Assembly: GCA_938007945.1 (NCBI GenBank) | Contig: CALLME010000110.1 | Location: forward strand, 1 to 9,469 | Direction: 5' to 3' | Length of the DNA stretch: 9,469 bases | From: an uncultured Caulobacterales bacterium | Lineage (GTDB): Bacteria; Pseudomonadota; Alphaproteobacteria; Caulobacterales; Maricaulaceae | Notes under the pieces: model-generated | What the model was told of the DNA's origin: nothing | The model's input: only the letters and a program-made list of their open reading frames with translations | The model's database searches: none | Shown here: in pieces, positions 1 through 7,055 of the stretch | How positions within the stretch are numbered: the first letter of the stretch is position 1 | Layout of the letters: each line of letters opens with the position of its first letter | Translations under genes and position numbers: made by a program

Positions 1-467
1 TAGGGGTAATTGGTTTTATCCGCGAGAATTTTCACTGTGAAAACCGACAGAACATCAGGACGGTCAGGGTAGTAAGTCATGCGGCGAAAGCCCTCAGCCT
101 CACATTGCGTACAGAACCGCCCGCCGCTGACATAGAGACCCATAAGCGTCGAGTTCGCCGCAGGGTTACACACTGTCTCAATCTCAAGCGTGCAATTATC
201 TGGCAGATTGGGGAGGGTGAGATGACTTTGGTCAAGCGTATAATCTGAGCGTTTCAAAGCACGTCCGTCAACGCTAACCGATTTTAGCGTAATGTCCTCA
301 CCGTTTAAGACAAGCGATCCTGGCGCTAGACGTTTGAGGGCGATTTTACTGCGCACCACCGTCGCCTCGGGCTGTAAATCAAAGGTGAGATACACAGAGT
401 TCAGCTCAAAATTAAGGGGGCTGTAATCTTTTAAAAGCGTCGGGGTGAGGGCCGTATCTGTGCGCAT
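1..467 (-). CDS. pepN: Aminopeptidase N (M1 family), N-terminal part, cut by window edge
   Basis: Translating the minus strand from the ATG at 467 gives 155 open codons running off the left edge. The protein would be a cytoplasmic zinc aminopeptidase that removes N-terminal residues from peptides. The visible part matches the N-terminal beta-domain of Gram-negative PepN: an early LLKDYSPLNF segment, SLVLNGEDITLKSVSVDG around residues 51-68, and the near-diagnostic CTQCEAEGFRRMTYYPDRPD at 119-138, followed by a VFTVKILADK-type strand. The acidic residues of QCEAE belong to the substrate N-terminus binding region in this family. The GAMEN and HExxH zinc motifs lie outside the window. I chose ATG 467 because GGAG precedes it by 6 nt. 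In-frame ATGs at 512, 527 and 533 would add up to 22 residues, but they crowd against the upstream operon terminator. The identity is firm; the start is less so. Confidence 0.93.
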   Translation of the reverse strand, partial: MRTDTALTPTLLKDYSPLNFELNSVYLTFDLQPEATVVRSKIALKRLAPGSLVLNGEDITLKSVSVDGRALKRSDYTLDQSHLTLPNLPDNCTLEIETVCNPAANSTLMGLYVSGGRFCTQCEAEGFRRMTYYPDRPDVLSVFTVKILADKTNYP

Positions 468-542
468 GGGAAGCTCCGATGGTGGAGCCTTAATGTCGGG
501 GCAGAGAGGCATAATTGCAAGCGTCATGGCCATCAAAGCCAC

Positions 543-570
543 AAAAAAACCCGCCAAAGGCGGGCTTCTT
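543..570 (-). terminator. Rho-independent terminator of the F0 ATP synthase operon
   Basis: On the minus strand this reads CCCGCC, loop TTT, GGCGGG, then seven T. It is a 6-bp all-GC stem with a short loop and a U-tract, and flanking A/T bases can extend the stem. It starts 23 bases after the atpF stop codon and lies upstream of pepN, so it closes the atp operon and insulates pepN, unless there is read-through. Confidence 0.92.
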
Positions 571-592
571 ATATGAGATTAAGAACCGTATC

Positions 593-1105
593 TTAGTTCA
601 AGATGTTGCCCATGGAGCTAATACCTGATTTTACGAGCTTGGTTTTCTCTGCCGCCGTGAGACCTGATTTTAACATATCTTGCGCGGCATCGAGGGCGAT
701 ATCAGCGGCACGAGCGCGAACATCAGCAAGCGCTTGCTTCTCTGCATTTGCGATTTTGGTCTCCGCCATAGCCGCGCGGCGCTCTAACCGATCTGCCAAA
801 TCTTTGCGCGCATTCGCCGCCATAATCTCAGCATCGTGACGAGCTTGCTTGACGATATCTTCGGCTTGGGCTTCGGCTTCCTTTTGCTTACGCTGATAGC
901 TCGCGAGGAGGGCTTGCGCTTCTTCGCGAAGACGACGCGCTTCATCAAGCTCGTCTTTGATTTTTGCAGATCGCGCATCTAGGGCGGTCGCAATTTTCTT
1001 ATGAATGCCGAAATAAGCCAGCATCACAAAGAAAAGCAAAACAGCGATAATCACATAGAGTGTAGGATCGCCAAATCCGTCAGGGAGGTGAACGGCATGT
1101 TCCAT
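593..1105 (-). CDS. atpF: ATP synthase F0 subunit b
   Basis: 170 residues, the usual length for a b subunit. One N-terminal membrane helix (about residues 16-35, LYVIIAVLLFFVMLAYF) is followed by a long, charged, Ala/Glu/Lys/Arg-rich helix to about residue 150. This is the peripheral stalk architecture that holds the F1 alpha/beta hexamer still against the c-ring. Alphaproteobacteria, like cyanobacteria and chloroplasts, use a b/b' heterodimer. This copy follows b' with only one base between the b' stop codon and this ATG, so translation is probably coupled. An AAGG about 9 nt upstream, inside the end of b', can serve as ribosome binding site. It is the last gene of the operon, followed by a strong terminator. 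b and b' are told apart by order and by the FPPFDP motif in the neighbour. Confidence 0.95.
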   Translation of the reverse strand: MEHAVHLPDGFGDPTLYVIIAVLLFFVMLAYFGIHKKIATALDARSAKIKDELDEARRLREEAQALLASYQRKQKEAEAQAEDIVKQARHDAEIMAANARKDLADRLERRAAMAETKIANAEKQALADVRARAADIALDAAQDMLKSGLTAAEKTKLVKSGISSMGNILN

Positions 1106-1106
1106 C

Positions 1107-1706
1107 TTAACGCGCCTTTATAGCTTTAGTGACGGCCGCCGCCGTCATTTTCTTGCCTGAAACGGCTTCAATCGCAGCTTGCGCAACATCAGCTGCAATA
1201 GAATCGATATTGGCCATCGCCTCTGTGCGAATTTTGCGGATGCGTGTCTCGGCAAGCTCGGACTGCTTCTCAGCCAAGGCATCGGCTTCCGCCATTTCCT
1301 TGGCAAGTTCTGCATCGACGGAGGCGCGTGTGCTCTCGGCGACATTGTGCGCTTTTGCGCGTGCGTCAGAGAGAGAGCGCTCATAAGACTTAGAGGCGTC
1401 CTCGGCTTGAGCTTGCATCTGCGCAGCTGTGTCGAGGTCGTCGGCAATACGGTTGCTGCGCTCTTCAAGTGTCTGCCCGATACGGGGCAAAAACACACGC
1501 GACAGCATGAAATAAAGAATGGCAAAGCTAATCAGCAGCCAAAAAATTTGACCCGCAAAATATTGCGGATCAAAGGGAGGAAAGGACGCCGACGCTTCAT
1601 GATGTTCCATATTCAAAACATCATCAGGTGCCGCTGCGGCAGCTGCCATCATCACAATGTCAGATACAGGTAATGTGAGATTGGAAAGCAAAGTCATGAA
1701 AGTCAT
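1107..1706 (-). CDS. atpF': ATP synthase F0 subunit b' with extended N-terminus
   Basis: 199 residues. The core starts with FPPFDPQYFAGQIFWLLISF (about 42-61), which merges into the single membrane helix (52-72). This FPPFDP...FW signature is typical of b' (also named atpG or atpF2 in alphaproteobacteria). A long Ala/Glu/Arg coiled-coil stalk helix follows. The first 40 or so residues (MTFMTLLSNLTLPVSDIVMM, then six Ala) are longer than in many b' proteins and somewhat hydrophobic. An internal Met at residue 33 (MEHHEAS) would give a conventional start but lacks a clear Shine-Dalgarno. The ATG at 1706 has AGG 7 nt upstream, so I keep it. The gene sits between atpE (29-bp gap) and b (1-bp gap). 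The identity is firm; the start is moderately supported. Confidence 0.93.
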   Translation of the reverse strand: MTFMTLLSNLTLPVSDIVMMAAAAAAPDDVLNMEHHEASASFPPFDPQYFAGQIFWLLISFAILYFMLSRVFLPRIGQTLEERSNRIADDLDTAAQMQAQAEDASKSYERSLSDARAKAHNVAESTRASVDAELAKEMAEADALAEKQSELAETRIRKIRTEAMANIDSIAADVAQAAIEAVSGKKMTAAAVTKAIKAR

Positions 1707-1735
1707 GTGGCGACCTTTAAATCAGATAATGTGGC

Positions 1736-1963
1736 TTAGACCACGAACATCAAGATAAGAGCAACGGCGAATGAGAAAATGCCGAGCGCTTCTGTCACGG
1801 CGAAGCCGAAGATGAGGTTTGCGAACTGACCTTGAGCCGCAGAGGGGTTGCGCAAAGCGCCTGCGAGGTAATTACCAAAGATGTGGCCAAGACCGATGCC
1901 GGCGCCTGCCATGCCCAGACATGCAATGCCTGCGCCGATGTATTTTGCTGCTTCTGCTTCCAT
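1736..1963 (-). CDS. atpE: ATP synthase F0 subunit c (proteolipid)
   Basis: 75 residues forming two membrane helices joined by the polar RNP loop (R38-N39-P40), which contacts the F1 central stalk. Helix 1 holds the Gly/Ala-rich packing motif ([10 protein letters not shown], about 17-26). Helix 2 holds the proton-carrying carboxylate E58 in [12 protein letters not shown]. The ligand set of sodium-driven c-rings (Gln in helix 1, Ser just after the Glu) is not apparent: the residue after E58 is Ala. Proton coupling is therefore inferred. The protein assembles into the rotor ring that turns against subunit a. The strongest ribosome binding site in the operon precedes it, matching the need for many copies per complex. 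Confidence 0.98.
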   Translation of the reverse strand: MEAEAAKYIGAGIACLGMAGAGIGLGHIFGNYLAGALRNPSAAQGQFANLIFGFAVTEALGIFSFAVALILMFVV

Positions 1964-1976
1964 GATTATATCTCCT
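1964..1976 (-). promoter_or_regulatory. Strong Shine-Dalgarno of atpE
   Basis: The minus strand reads AGGAGA, a 7-nt spacer (TATAATC), then the ATG of atpE. It is one of the clearest ribosome binding sites in the operon and fixes the start of subunit c. The high expected initiation rate fits the c-ring stoichiometry. The spacer happens to contain TATAAT, but I see no convincing -35 box at the right distance and do not call it a promoter. Confidence 0.8.
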
Positions 1977-2005
1977 GTGGAATTTGTTGTGAGTGCAGTA
2001 GTGAA

Positions 2006-2770
2006 TTAGTGGCCCGGATGCAAGGCATCGGACAGATAAACGGATGTCAAAAGCGCAAACACATAGGCTTGCACAAAGGCGACGAGAAATTCGAGCGGGA
2101 TAAGCGCGAATGTCAATGTAAACGGAATGATTGCGCCAAGCGCGCCAGGGAAGAGGCCAAACGCAGTGACCATCATAATGCAAAATCCTGCGAAGAGTTT
2201 CAGCAGAATGTGACCCGCGAGCATATTTGCCCATAGACGCACAGAAAGGGAGATAGGACGCGAGAGAAATGAGATCACTTCAAGCAGTGAGACAAACGGG
2301 AGAATAACAATGGGAATACCGCTCGGCCAGAAAATTTTCAGAAACTTAAAGCCGTGCTTGAATACGCCGTAACCGACGACCAAAGCCATCACCATCATCG
2401 CAAGTGTAAACGTCACAATGATATGGCTCGTGGTTGTGAAGAAAATCGGGATCATGCCGAGCATGTTCGCGAAAAGGATGAAGATAAAAAGTGAGAAGAC
2501 GAAAGGGAAGAACTTGAGCCCGTCTGCGCCTGCTGAGCTACGCACAAGGCCAGCGACGAATTCGTACGTCACTTCAACAAAGCTCTGACCGCGACCAGGC
2601 ACAAGCTCGCGCTTTCGCGTCCCAAAGAACATCCAAAGTCCGATAAGGGCCACAGCGAGAAGCATCATAAAAGACGCATTTGTAAAAGAGAGGTCGTATT
2701 TCCCTACCTTAAGCTCGGCGAGCTTATAGATTTTAAACTGGGATATCGGGTCAAGGCCGGCTCTGATCAT
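2006..2770 (-). CDS. atpB: ATP synthase F0 subunit a
   Basis: 254 residues, polytopic, normal length for the family. Subunit a forms the two proton half-channels beside the c-ring. The essential arginine is in SVRLWANMLAGH: R178, equivalent to E. coli R210. H187 sits where E. coli has E219, and E227 (LEFLVAFVQAYVF) where E. coli has H245. This is the reciprocal His/Glu arrangement seen in mitochondrial and alphaproteobacterial a subunits. Q234 of VQAYVF matches the conserved channel glutamine. An early DPISQF motif (residues 7-12) is typical of alphaproteobacterial and mitochondrial a subunits. The start is well set: AGGAG lies 6 nt before the ATG, and the atpI stop codon (TAG) ends only 3 bases upstream, so the two are probably translated in a coupled manner. 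Confidence 0.98.
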   Translation of the reverse strand: MIRAGLDPISQFKIYKLAELKVGKYDLSFTNASFMMLLAVALIGLWMFFGTRKRELVPGRGQSFVEVTYEFVAGLVRSSAGADGLKFFPFVFSLFIFILFANMLGMIPIFFTTTSHIIVTFTLAMMVMALVVGYGVFKHGFKFLKIFWPSGIPIVILPFVSLLEVISFLSRPISLSVRLWANMLAGHILLKLFAGFCIMMVTAFGLFPGALGAIIPFTLTFALIPLEFLVAFVQAYVFALLTSVYLSDALHPGH

Positions 2771-2773
2771 GAC

Positions 2774-3121
2774 CTACTCCTGCTCTTGGGCGGCGTCTGG
2801 CAAATCTTCGCCAATATCGCCTTCCAGTCCTTCGCGGGCGGCGCGGATGACGTTTCTAACACCAGCCATAAAGCCCAAAAATAATCCAACCAGCAAGCCC
2901 CAAGGCGCGGTCCCTAAAAATTTGTCTGCGAAATAGCCCAAAGCGCCTCCCACGAGGACGGCAGCTGTAAACTCCGACGCATATTTGAGGCCTTGGCCCA
3001 TACCAGATTTATCTTCGACGATTTTGGCCGCATCTGACGCATTTTGGCGGGCTTTGAGCTTATCGCCCAAGGCTTTGAGTGCCGCGTCATCATTTGGCCG
3101 TGAAGATGTCTCTTTAGTCAC
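2774..3121 (-). CDS. atpI: ATP synthase protein I (AtpI)
   Basis: Small two-helix membrane protein that heads the F0 operon. AtpI-family proteins assist c-ring assembly and are not part of the finished enzyme. From the GTG at 3121 it has 115 residues. A short polar N-terminus (NDDAALKALGDKLKAR) is typical of alphaproteobacterial AtpI. Two membrane helices follow (about 48-67 and 72-90), with the YASEFTAAVLVGGALGYFAD and GLLVGLFLGFMAGVRNVIRA signatures, then an acidic tail. The frame stays open to GTG 3190 and ATG 3184, giving up to 138 residues. Those starts overlap the -10 box of the best promoter here, and the extra 23 residues look non-family. GTG 3121 has GAGGG 8 nt upstream, so I prefer it. 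The family call is firm; the start is inferred. Confidence 0.88.
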   Translation of the reverse strand: MTKETSSRPNDDAALKALGDKLKARQNASDAAKIVEDKSGMGQGLKYASEFTAAVLVGGALGYFADKFLGTAPWGLLVGLFLGFMAGVRNVIRAAREGLEGDIGEDLPDAAQEQE

Positions 3122-3179
3122 GGGATTTACCCTCAAATTACCCTTAATAAGGCCAAAATGACCCCTCTCAGGCGCGCGC

Positions 3180-3208
3180 AACATACTCACGCGACCCCCC
3201 TAAGTCAA
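3180..3208 (-). promoter_or_regulatory. Sigma70-like promoter of the F0 operon
   Basis: On the minus strand TTGACT (3208-3203) and TATGTT (3185-3180) are separated by exactly 17 bp. They match the TTGACA/TATAAT consensus at 5/6 and 4/6. The predicted transcript start (about 3173) would put an approximately 50-nt leader before GTG 3121 and would exclude the longer atpI starts. Only the pattern is seen; activity is inferred. Confidence 0.55.
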
Positions 3209-3372
3209 CAGTGACTGCCTAGGTGCTAAGTTGTTGAAATATATGTGTTTTATGACTAATCCACAGTCTGCGTCAATTTGGACCGTTTGGGGCAGAAGAG
3301 TAGAGACGAAGAGGTATTCGTATTGCGAGAAAAGTTCGCGCCAGCACGGCAGCGGACTTGCAAGGACATATA
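3209..3372. other. Non-coding gap between the atp operon and smc: nothing recognisable
   Basis: This stretch holds no family I recognise. It is A/T-rich near 3230-3260, with a TATATT on the minus strand that could be part of a weak second atp promoter. A 62-codon plus-strand frame (3231-3419), from a TTG start, has Cys/His/Ser/Arg-rich composition and no convincing start signal, so I do not call it. No tRNA, riboswitch or strong hairpin is evident. Confidence 0.5.
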
Positions 3373-3450
3373 ATGAAGCGGTATGTTGCCATTTTAGCCA
3401 CAGTCAAAGACATGACTAAGGCGTTCATCGAAGATAATGTAACAGTCTGA
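3373..3450 (+). CDS. Possible 25-residue small ORF, unknown
   Basis: ATG 3373 to TGA 3448 encodes MKRYVAILATVKDMTKAFIE, then five more residues (DNVTV). AAGGA lies 6-7 nt before the ATG, a good Shine-Dalgarno, and the codons look ordinary. The peptide is a mixed amphipathic/polar sequence with no clear membrane helix or signal. It reads towards smc (convergent). I recognise no family. It could be a small protein, a leader peptide, a remnant of a decayed gene, or chance. The TATAAT inside the Shine-Dalgarno/ATG spacer (3369-3374) is an alternative reading as a -10 box, but its -35 partner is poor. Confidence 0.25.
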   Translation: MKRYVAILATVKDMTKAFIEDNVTV

Positions 3451-3479
3451 AAGATGAGCCCCTAAGACCCACTGAAGTT

Positions 3480-3507
3480 GCCCCGCGCTCAAAAATGCCA
3501 GCGGGGC
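3480..3507. terminator. GC-rich hairpin downstream of smc, possible terminator
   Basis: GCCCCGC (3480-3486) and GCGGGGC (3501-3507) form a perfect 7-bp stem with a 14-nt loop, beginning 26 bases past the smc stop codon. On the minus strand (the smc direction) no U-tract follows. On the plus strand only a weak UUAAUGAUUU follows. It may stabilise the smc 3' end or act as a weak terminator between convergent transcripts. I cannot tell which. Confidence 0.45.
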
Positions 3508-3533
3508 TTAATGATTTCGACAATTGGTTTTAG

Positions 3534-6500
3534 CTACTCAGCCGCAACGAGTTGTTCTGCCGCGCTCAGTTCCATTGAAACAAGCTGCGACACACCTTGT
3601 TCAGCCATGGTCACGCCAAATAAACGGTTCATGCGGCTCATAGTGACAGCATTGTGAGTGATGGCGATAAATTTCGTGTCCGTGTTTTTCGTCATCTCGT
3701 CGAGTAGGTCGCAATAGCGCGAGACATTGGCGTCATCGAGCGGCGCGTCCACTTCATCCAGCACACAAATTGGAGCCGGGTTTGACAGGAATACCGCAAA
3801 GATAAGCGCCGTCGCCGTTAGCGCTTGTTCGCCGCCTGACATCAAACTCATAGAGCCGAGTTTCTTGCCTGGCGGGCTGACCATCACCTCGAGCCCTGCC
3901 TCTAGCGGGTCGTCTGATTCTGTCAGCGCAAGAGAGGCTTCACCGCCGCCGAAGAGCGTTGTAAACAAACGCCCAAAGTGACCATTGACTGTATCAAAAG
4001 CCGCAAGAAGTCTTTGACGTCCTTCGGAATTAAGCTCATCAATGCCTTCGCGCAGGCGCGCAATTGCGGCTTCAAGATCAGCACGCTCATCAGACATCGC
4101 AGCCATGCGTTCCTCTTGTTCCGCCGCTTCTTCGTCGGCGCGCAAGTTGACGCCGCCCATTTTTTCACGCTCTGATGAAAGCCGGTTAAGCTTGCGCTCA
4201 ATGTCATTCTCCGAGAGCGACGTGCCAGGGTCAAGTTCTCCGAGATGGCTGACAAGTTCATCAGGCTCACAAGACAGCGTTTCTTCAATACGCGCGCGGT
4301 TTTCTGTGATGCGTTCTTGCGCTGCCGTGAGGCGCGCCTCAGAGGCGGCGCGGTGCTCGCGCGCGGTGTTATGCGCAGCTTCCGCTTCGCGGGCTTTCGT
4401 CTCCGCCTCTCGTGTTTGGCTTTCAGCCATAGCGAGGGCATCAGCTGCGCTCGTGCGGCGGTTCTCTGCCGTTGCGAGTTCCGCAAATAGATTATTGCGT
4501 CGCTCTTCAAATTGATCTGGGCCAGAAGTGGCGGCCGTGAGTGCAGTTTGTGCGGAGAGTTGACGGCCCTCAAGTTGCTCAACACGGGACTGCGCTGACG
4601 CTTTGCGGCGGGCCCAATTTTCACGCTCGCTCTCAACGGATTTAAGGCGCGCTTGGCGGGCTTCGACATCATTTTTGAGGCTGCGGTAATGTCCGCTCGC
4701 GTCATCTGCCGTTTCTCGTGCAGCTTGTAGCGCCTCGGATAATGCTTCTTCTTGCGCTGTGAAATCTTCCGTCTCGGCCATCTCAGTAAAGGCTTTTTGC
4801 GCCGCGTCGTTTTGGGTGGTGAGTTCCGCGAGCTCCGCGCTTAGGCGTTCGACTTGTTCTTCTAGGCTGCGCTTTTGCGCGCTCTCACGGGCAATATCTG
4901 TTTCAAATTGCGAGAGCGCTGCATTGGCGGCACGTTCTTTGCGCTCTAAATCAGGTATCGCTTGGCGCGCGGTTTTTGCCTGTGCGTCCGCCTCTTGGCG
5001 CGCCTCACGCGCGGTTTCAAAATTGGCCATAGCCGTGGAGACTGCGGCTTCCGCCTTTGTGATTTCGTCGCTCAGTTCAGCAAGGCGTCTTTGTTGTTGC
5101 AAGCGTATGGCGGCGGAGGTTTCAGCTTCCGCGTCAATTGCAAATCCGTCCCAGCGGATAACACGGCCTTCACGCGTCACAAGACGTTGCCCTGGAAAAA
5201 GCTTAGAGGCCAATGCGTCTATATCGCTATCCTCGACAAGACCGATTTGTGACAGGCGCGGGGTTAGCTCCTCTGGGCCGCTGACAAATTCAGATAGCGG
5301 TGTGACACCTGCGGGCAAGTTTTGCTTAGCCGCACTCGCGCCTTGCCAGCGCAGCGGAGCGTCCTCATTAACAGCCGCATCCAAATCTTCACCAAGAGCG
5401 GCGGCAAGGGCCTGCTCATAACCTTTTTTCACACCGACTTTTGATAATGCAGGCGTCCAATTGGCGTTCTCTGTGCGCGCGAGAACACGGCGAAGGGCGT
5501 CCTGTTCAGCGGTAAGTTTTGACACTGCTTGTTTGGCATCGGCGAGAGCATCGCGCGCCGTTTGGTCTGATTTTTCTGCCTCACTACGGGCGGCACTTAA
5601 TTTCTGTTCGGTCTCGCGTGCCGCTTCTAGCTCGGACAAAGCGTCTTTTGCGCCTGCCGCAAACAGGTTCTGGCTCGCCATGTCTGTTCCGCCTTCCAGC
5701 AGATCAGAAAGCTTTGTTTTGGCCCGCTCGTAATCATCACTCACCCGCGCAAGACGACGGGCGGCTTGTTCCGCTTCGCGGTGAGCCGACTCTTTGCGCG
5801 CATTGATATCTGCGGCGCGGCGGGTCAGTTCGTTATAATCTGTCTCTAAGCTACTACGATTTGAAATGGCGCTCGCAGCCGCGTCAGAGGCGGCGTCAAG
5901 CGCAGCGGACATATCTTTGACAGCAGACAACTCATCAAACTCAACCTTTAAGCGCGCATCCGCTTGATCGGCGTCCATAACAATGCCTGTTTCGCGCTCA
6001 AGATCGCTTGCGAGTTGCTCGATTTGACTCTCGAGTTTGCGCAGTTCAGTTTTGGCGGAATGTTCGTCATTTTCGAGCGCTTCTTTTGCAGCATTGAGGC
6101 GCCCCAATACGGCGGCAGCAATAATCTGCTCCTCGCGTTTAGGCTCAAGCAGACCTGCAAGTTCTGTGGCCTCACGCGTCGCTTCAGATGCGGCTTTGGC
6201 CGTATCTTGAACTTGGGTATTATAGGTGTTGAGCGTCTCTTGCGCCGTCGAGAGCGTTTCAATGGCCGCGTTCCACCTCTTGAGCCAAAGCAGGGCCTTA
6301 TATTCAAAAATTTCACCTGCGAGACGTTTATAACGTGCCGCTTGACGCGATTGACGGCGTAGCGAAAGCAGCTGACTTTCGATTTGTCCAAGAATGTCAT
6401 CCAGACGCGCAAGGTTTGTTTCCGCTGCGCGCAGACGCAGTTCAGCCTCGTGGCGGCGTGTATGTAGCCCTGAAATGCCCGCCGCTTCTTCGAGGATTTT

Positions 6501-7055
6501 ACGACGGTTGCTGGGTTTGGCCGAAATCAGCTCATTGATTTGGCCCTGACGCACGAGCGCGGGTGAATTAGCGCCTGTGCTGGCGTCCGCAAATAACAGC
6601 TGAATATCTTTGGCGCGCACAGTCTTGTCATTGACCTTATATTTGCTGCCTTGGCCTTTTGTGATGATACGCGTGACTTCGAGTGTGTCGTCATCATTGA
6701 ACATTGGCGGCGCTATGCGAGACCGATTATCAATTTTAAGCGTGACATGCGCTTGGTTGCGGCCCGGGCGTTGCTTTGTGCCGTTAAAGATGACGTCGTC
6801 CATGCCTTTGCCGCGCATAGCTTTGGCAGAATTAGCCCCCATCACCCAGCGGATGGCTTCAAGTAGGTTGGACTTGCCGCAACCATTTGGCCCAACAATG
6901 CCCGTCAGGCCTGGCTCAATAAGAAAGTCGGTAGGGTCGACGAAAGACTTAAAACCGACGAGTTTAATCGACTCAAAGGCCAAAGATCGTTTAGCGGGGA
7001 CGCGCTTTGGCATCTCCGTCAAATCGGCATCAGTGAATTCGGACCCTTCAGACAT
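3534..7055 (-). CDS. smc: Chromosome partition/condensation ATPase SMC
   Basis: 1173 residues, full length. SMC dimers, with ScpA/ScpB, entrap and extrude DNA loops to organise and separate sister chromosomes. The N-terminal ABC half has FESIKLVGFKSF (27-38), Walker A GPNGCGKS (55-62) and the Q-loop in VRQGQI (168-173). Long coiled coils of Ala, Glu, Arg and Gln flank a hinge at about 538-650. The C-terminal half carries the signature SGGEQ (1073-1077), Walker B ICVLDE (1096-1101), D-loop PLDDAN, and the switch histidine in ITHN (H1134). The hinge is compact and diverges from the Bacillus type. The ATG overlaps the upstream dsbA-like stop (TAATG), suggesting translational coupling. An internal Met at residue 15 has GGAG directly abutting it, too close to use. 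No frameshift or missing catalytic residue is seen. Confidence 0.98.
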   Translation of the reverse strand: MSEGSEFTDADLTEMPKRVPAKRSLAFESIKLVGFKSFVDPTDFLIEPGLTGIVGPNGCGKSNLLEAIRWVMGANSAKAMRGKGMDDVIFNGTKQRPGRNQAHVTLKIDNRSRIAPPMFNDDDTLEVTRIITKGQGSKYKVNDKTVRAKDIQLLFADASTGANSPALVRQGQINELISAKPSNRRKILEEAAGISGLHTRRHEAELRLRAAETNLARLDDILGQIESQLLSLRRQSRQAARYKRLAGEIFEYKALLWLKRWNAAIETLSTAQETLNTYNTQVQDTAKAASEATREATELAGLLEPKREEQIIAAAVLGRLNAAKEALENDEHSAKTELRKLESQIEQLASDLERETGIVMDADQADARLKVEFDELSAVKDMSAALDAASDAAASAISNRSSLETDYNELTRRAADINARKESAHREAEQAARRLARVSDDYERAKTKLSDLLEGGTDMASQNLFAAGAKDALSELEAARETEQKLSAARSEAEKSDQTARDALADAKQAVSKLTAEQDALRRVLARTENANWTPALSKVGVKKGYEQALAAALGEDLDAAVNEDAPLRWQGASAAKQNLPAGVTPLSEFVSGPEELTPRLSQIGLVEDSDIDALASKLFPGQRLVTREGRVIRWDGFAIDAEAETSAAIRLQQQRRLAELSDEITKAEAAVSTAMANFETAREARQEADAQAKTARQAIPDLERKERAANAALSQFETDIARESAQKRSLEEQVERLSAELAELTTQNDAAQKAFTEMAETEDFTAQEEALSEALQAARETADDASGHYRSLKNDVEARQARLKSVESERENWARRKASAQSRVEQLEGRQLSAQTALTAATSGPDQFEERRNNLFAELATAENRRTSAADALAMAESQTREAETKAREAEAAHNTAREHRAASEARLTAAQERITENRARIEETLSCEPDELVSHLGELDPGTSLSENDIERKLNRLSSEREKMGGVNLRADEEAAEQEERMAAMSDERADLEAAIARLREGIDELNSEGRQRLLAAFDTVNGHFGRLFTTLFGGGEASLALTESDDPLEAGLEVMVSPPGKKLGSMSLMSGGEQALTATALIFAVFLSNPAPICVLDEVDAPLDDANVSRYCDLLDEMTKNTDTKFIAITHNAVTMSRMNRLFGVTMAEQGVSQLVSMELSAAEQLVAAE

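Noticed and set aside
1964..1970. TATAAT upstream of atpE as an internal promoter
   Set aside because: No acceptable -35 box at 16-18 bp. The bases form the spacer of a strong Shine-Dalgarno.
3231..3419. 62-codon plus-strand frame in the atp-smc gap
   Set aside because: It begins at a TTG, has a poor start context and an unusual Cys/His/Arg/Ser-rich composition, and matches no family I know. The 25-codon ORF overlapping its end has a much better start.
3923..4705. 260-codon minus-strand open frame inside smc
   Set aside because: It is in another frame of the same strand within the smc coiled coil. It is Arg/Lys/Ser/Leu-rich with no motif, a normal by-product of Ala/Glu-rich coding sequence.
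4759..5421. 220-codon plus-strand open frame antisense to smc
   Set aside because: Ser/Ala/Arg/Cys-rich low-complexity translation, antisense to a firmly identified gene, without a family motif.
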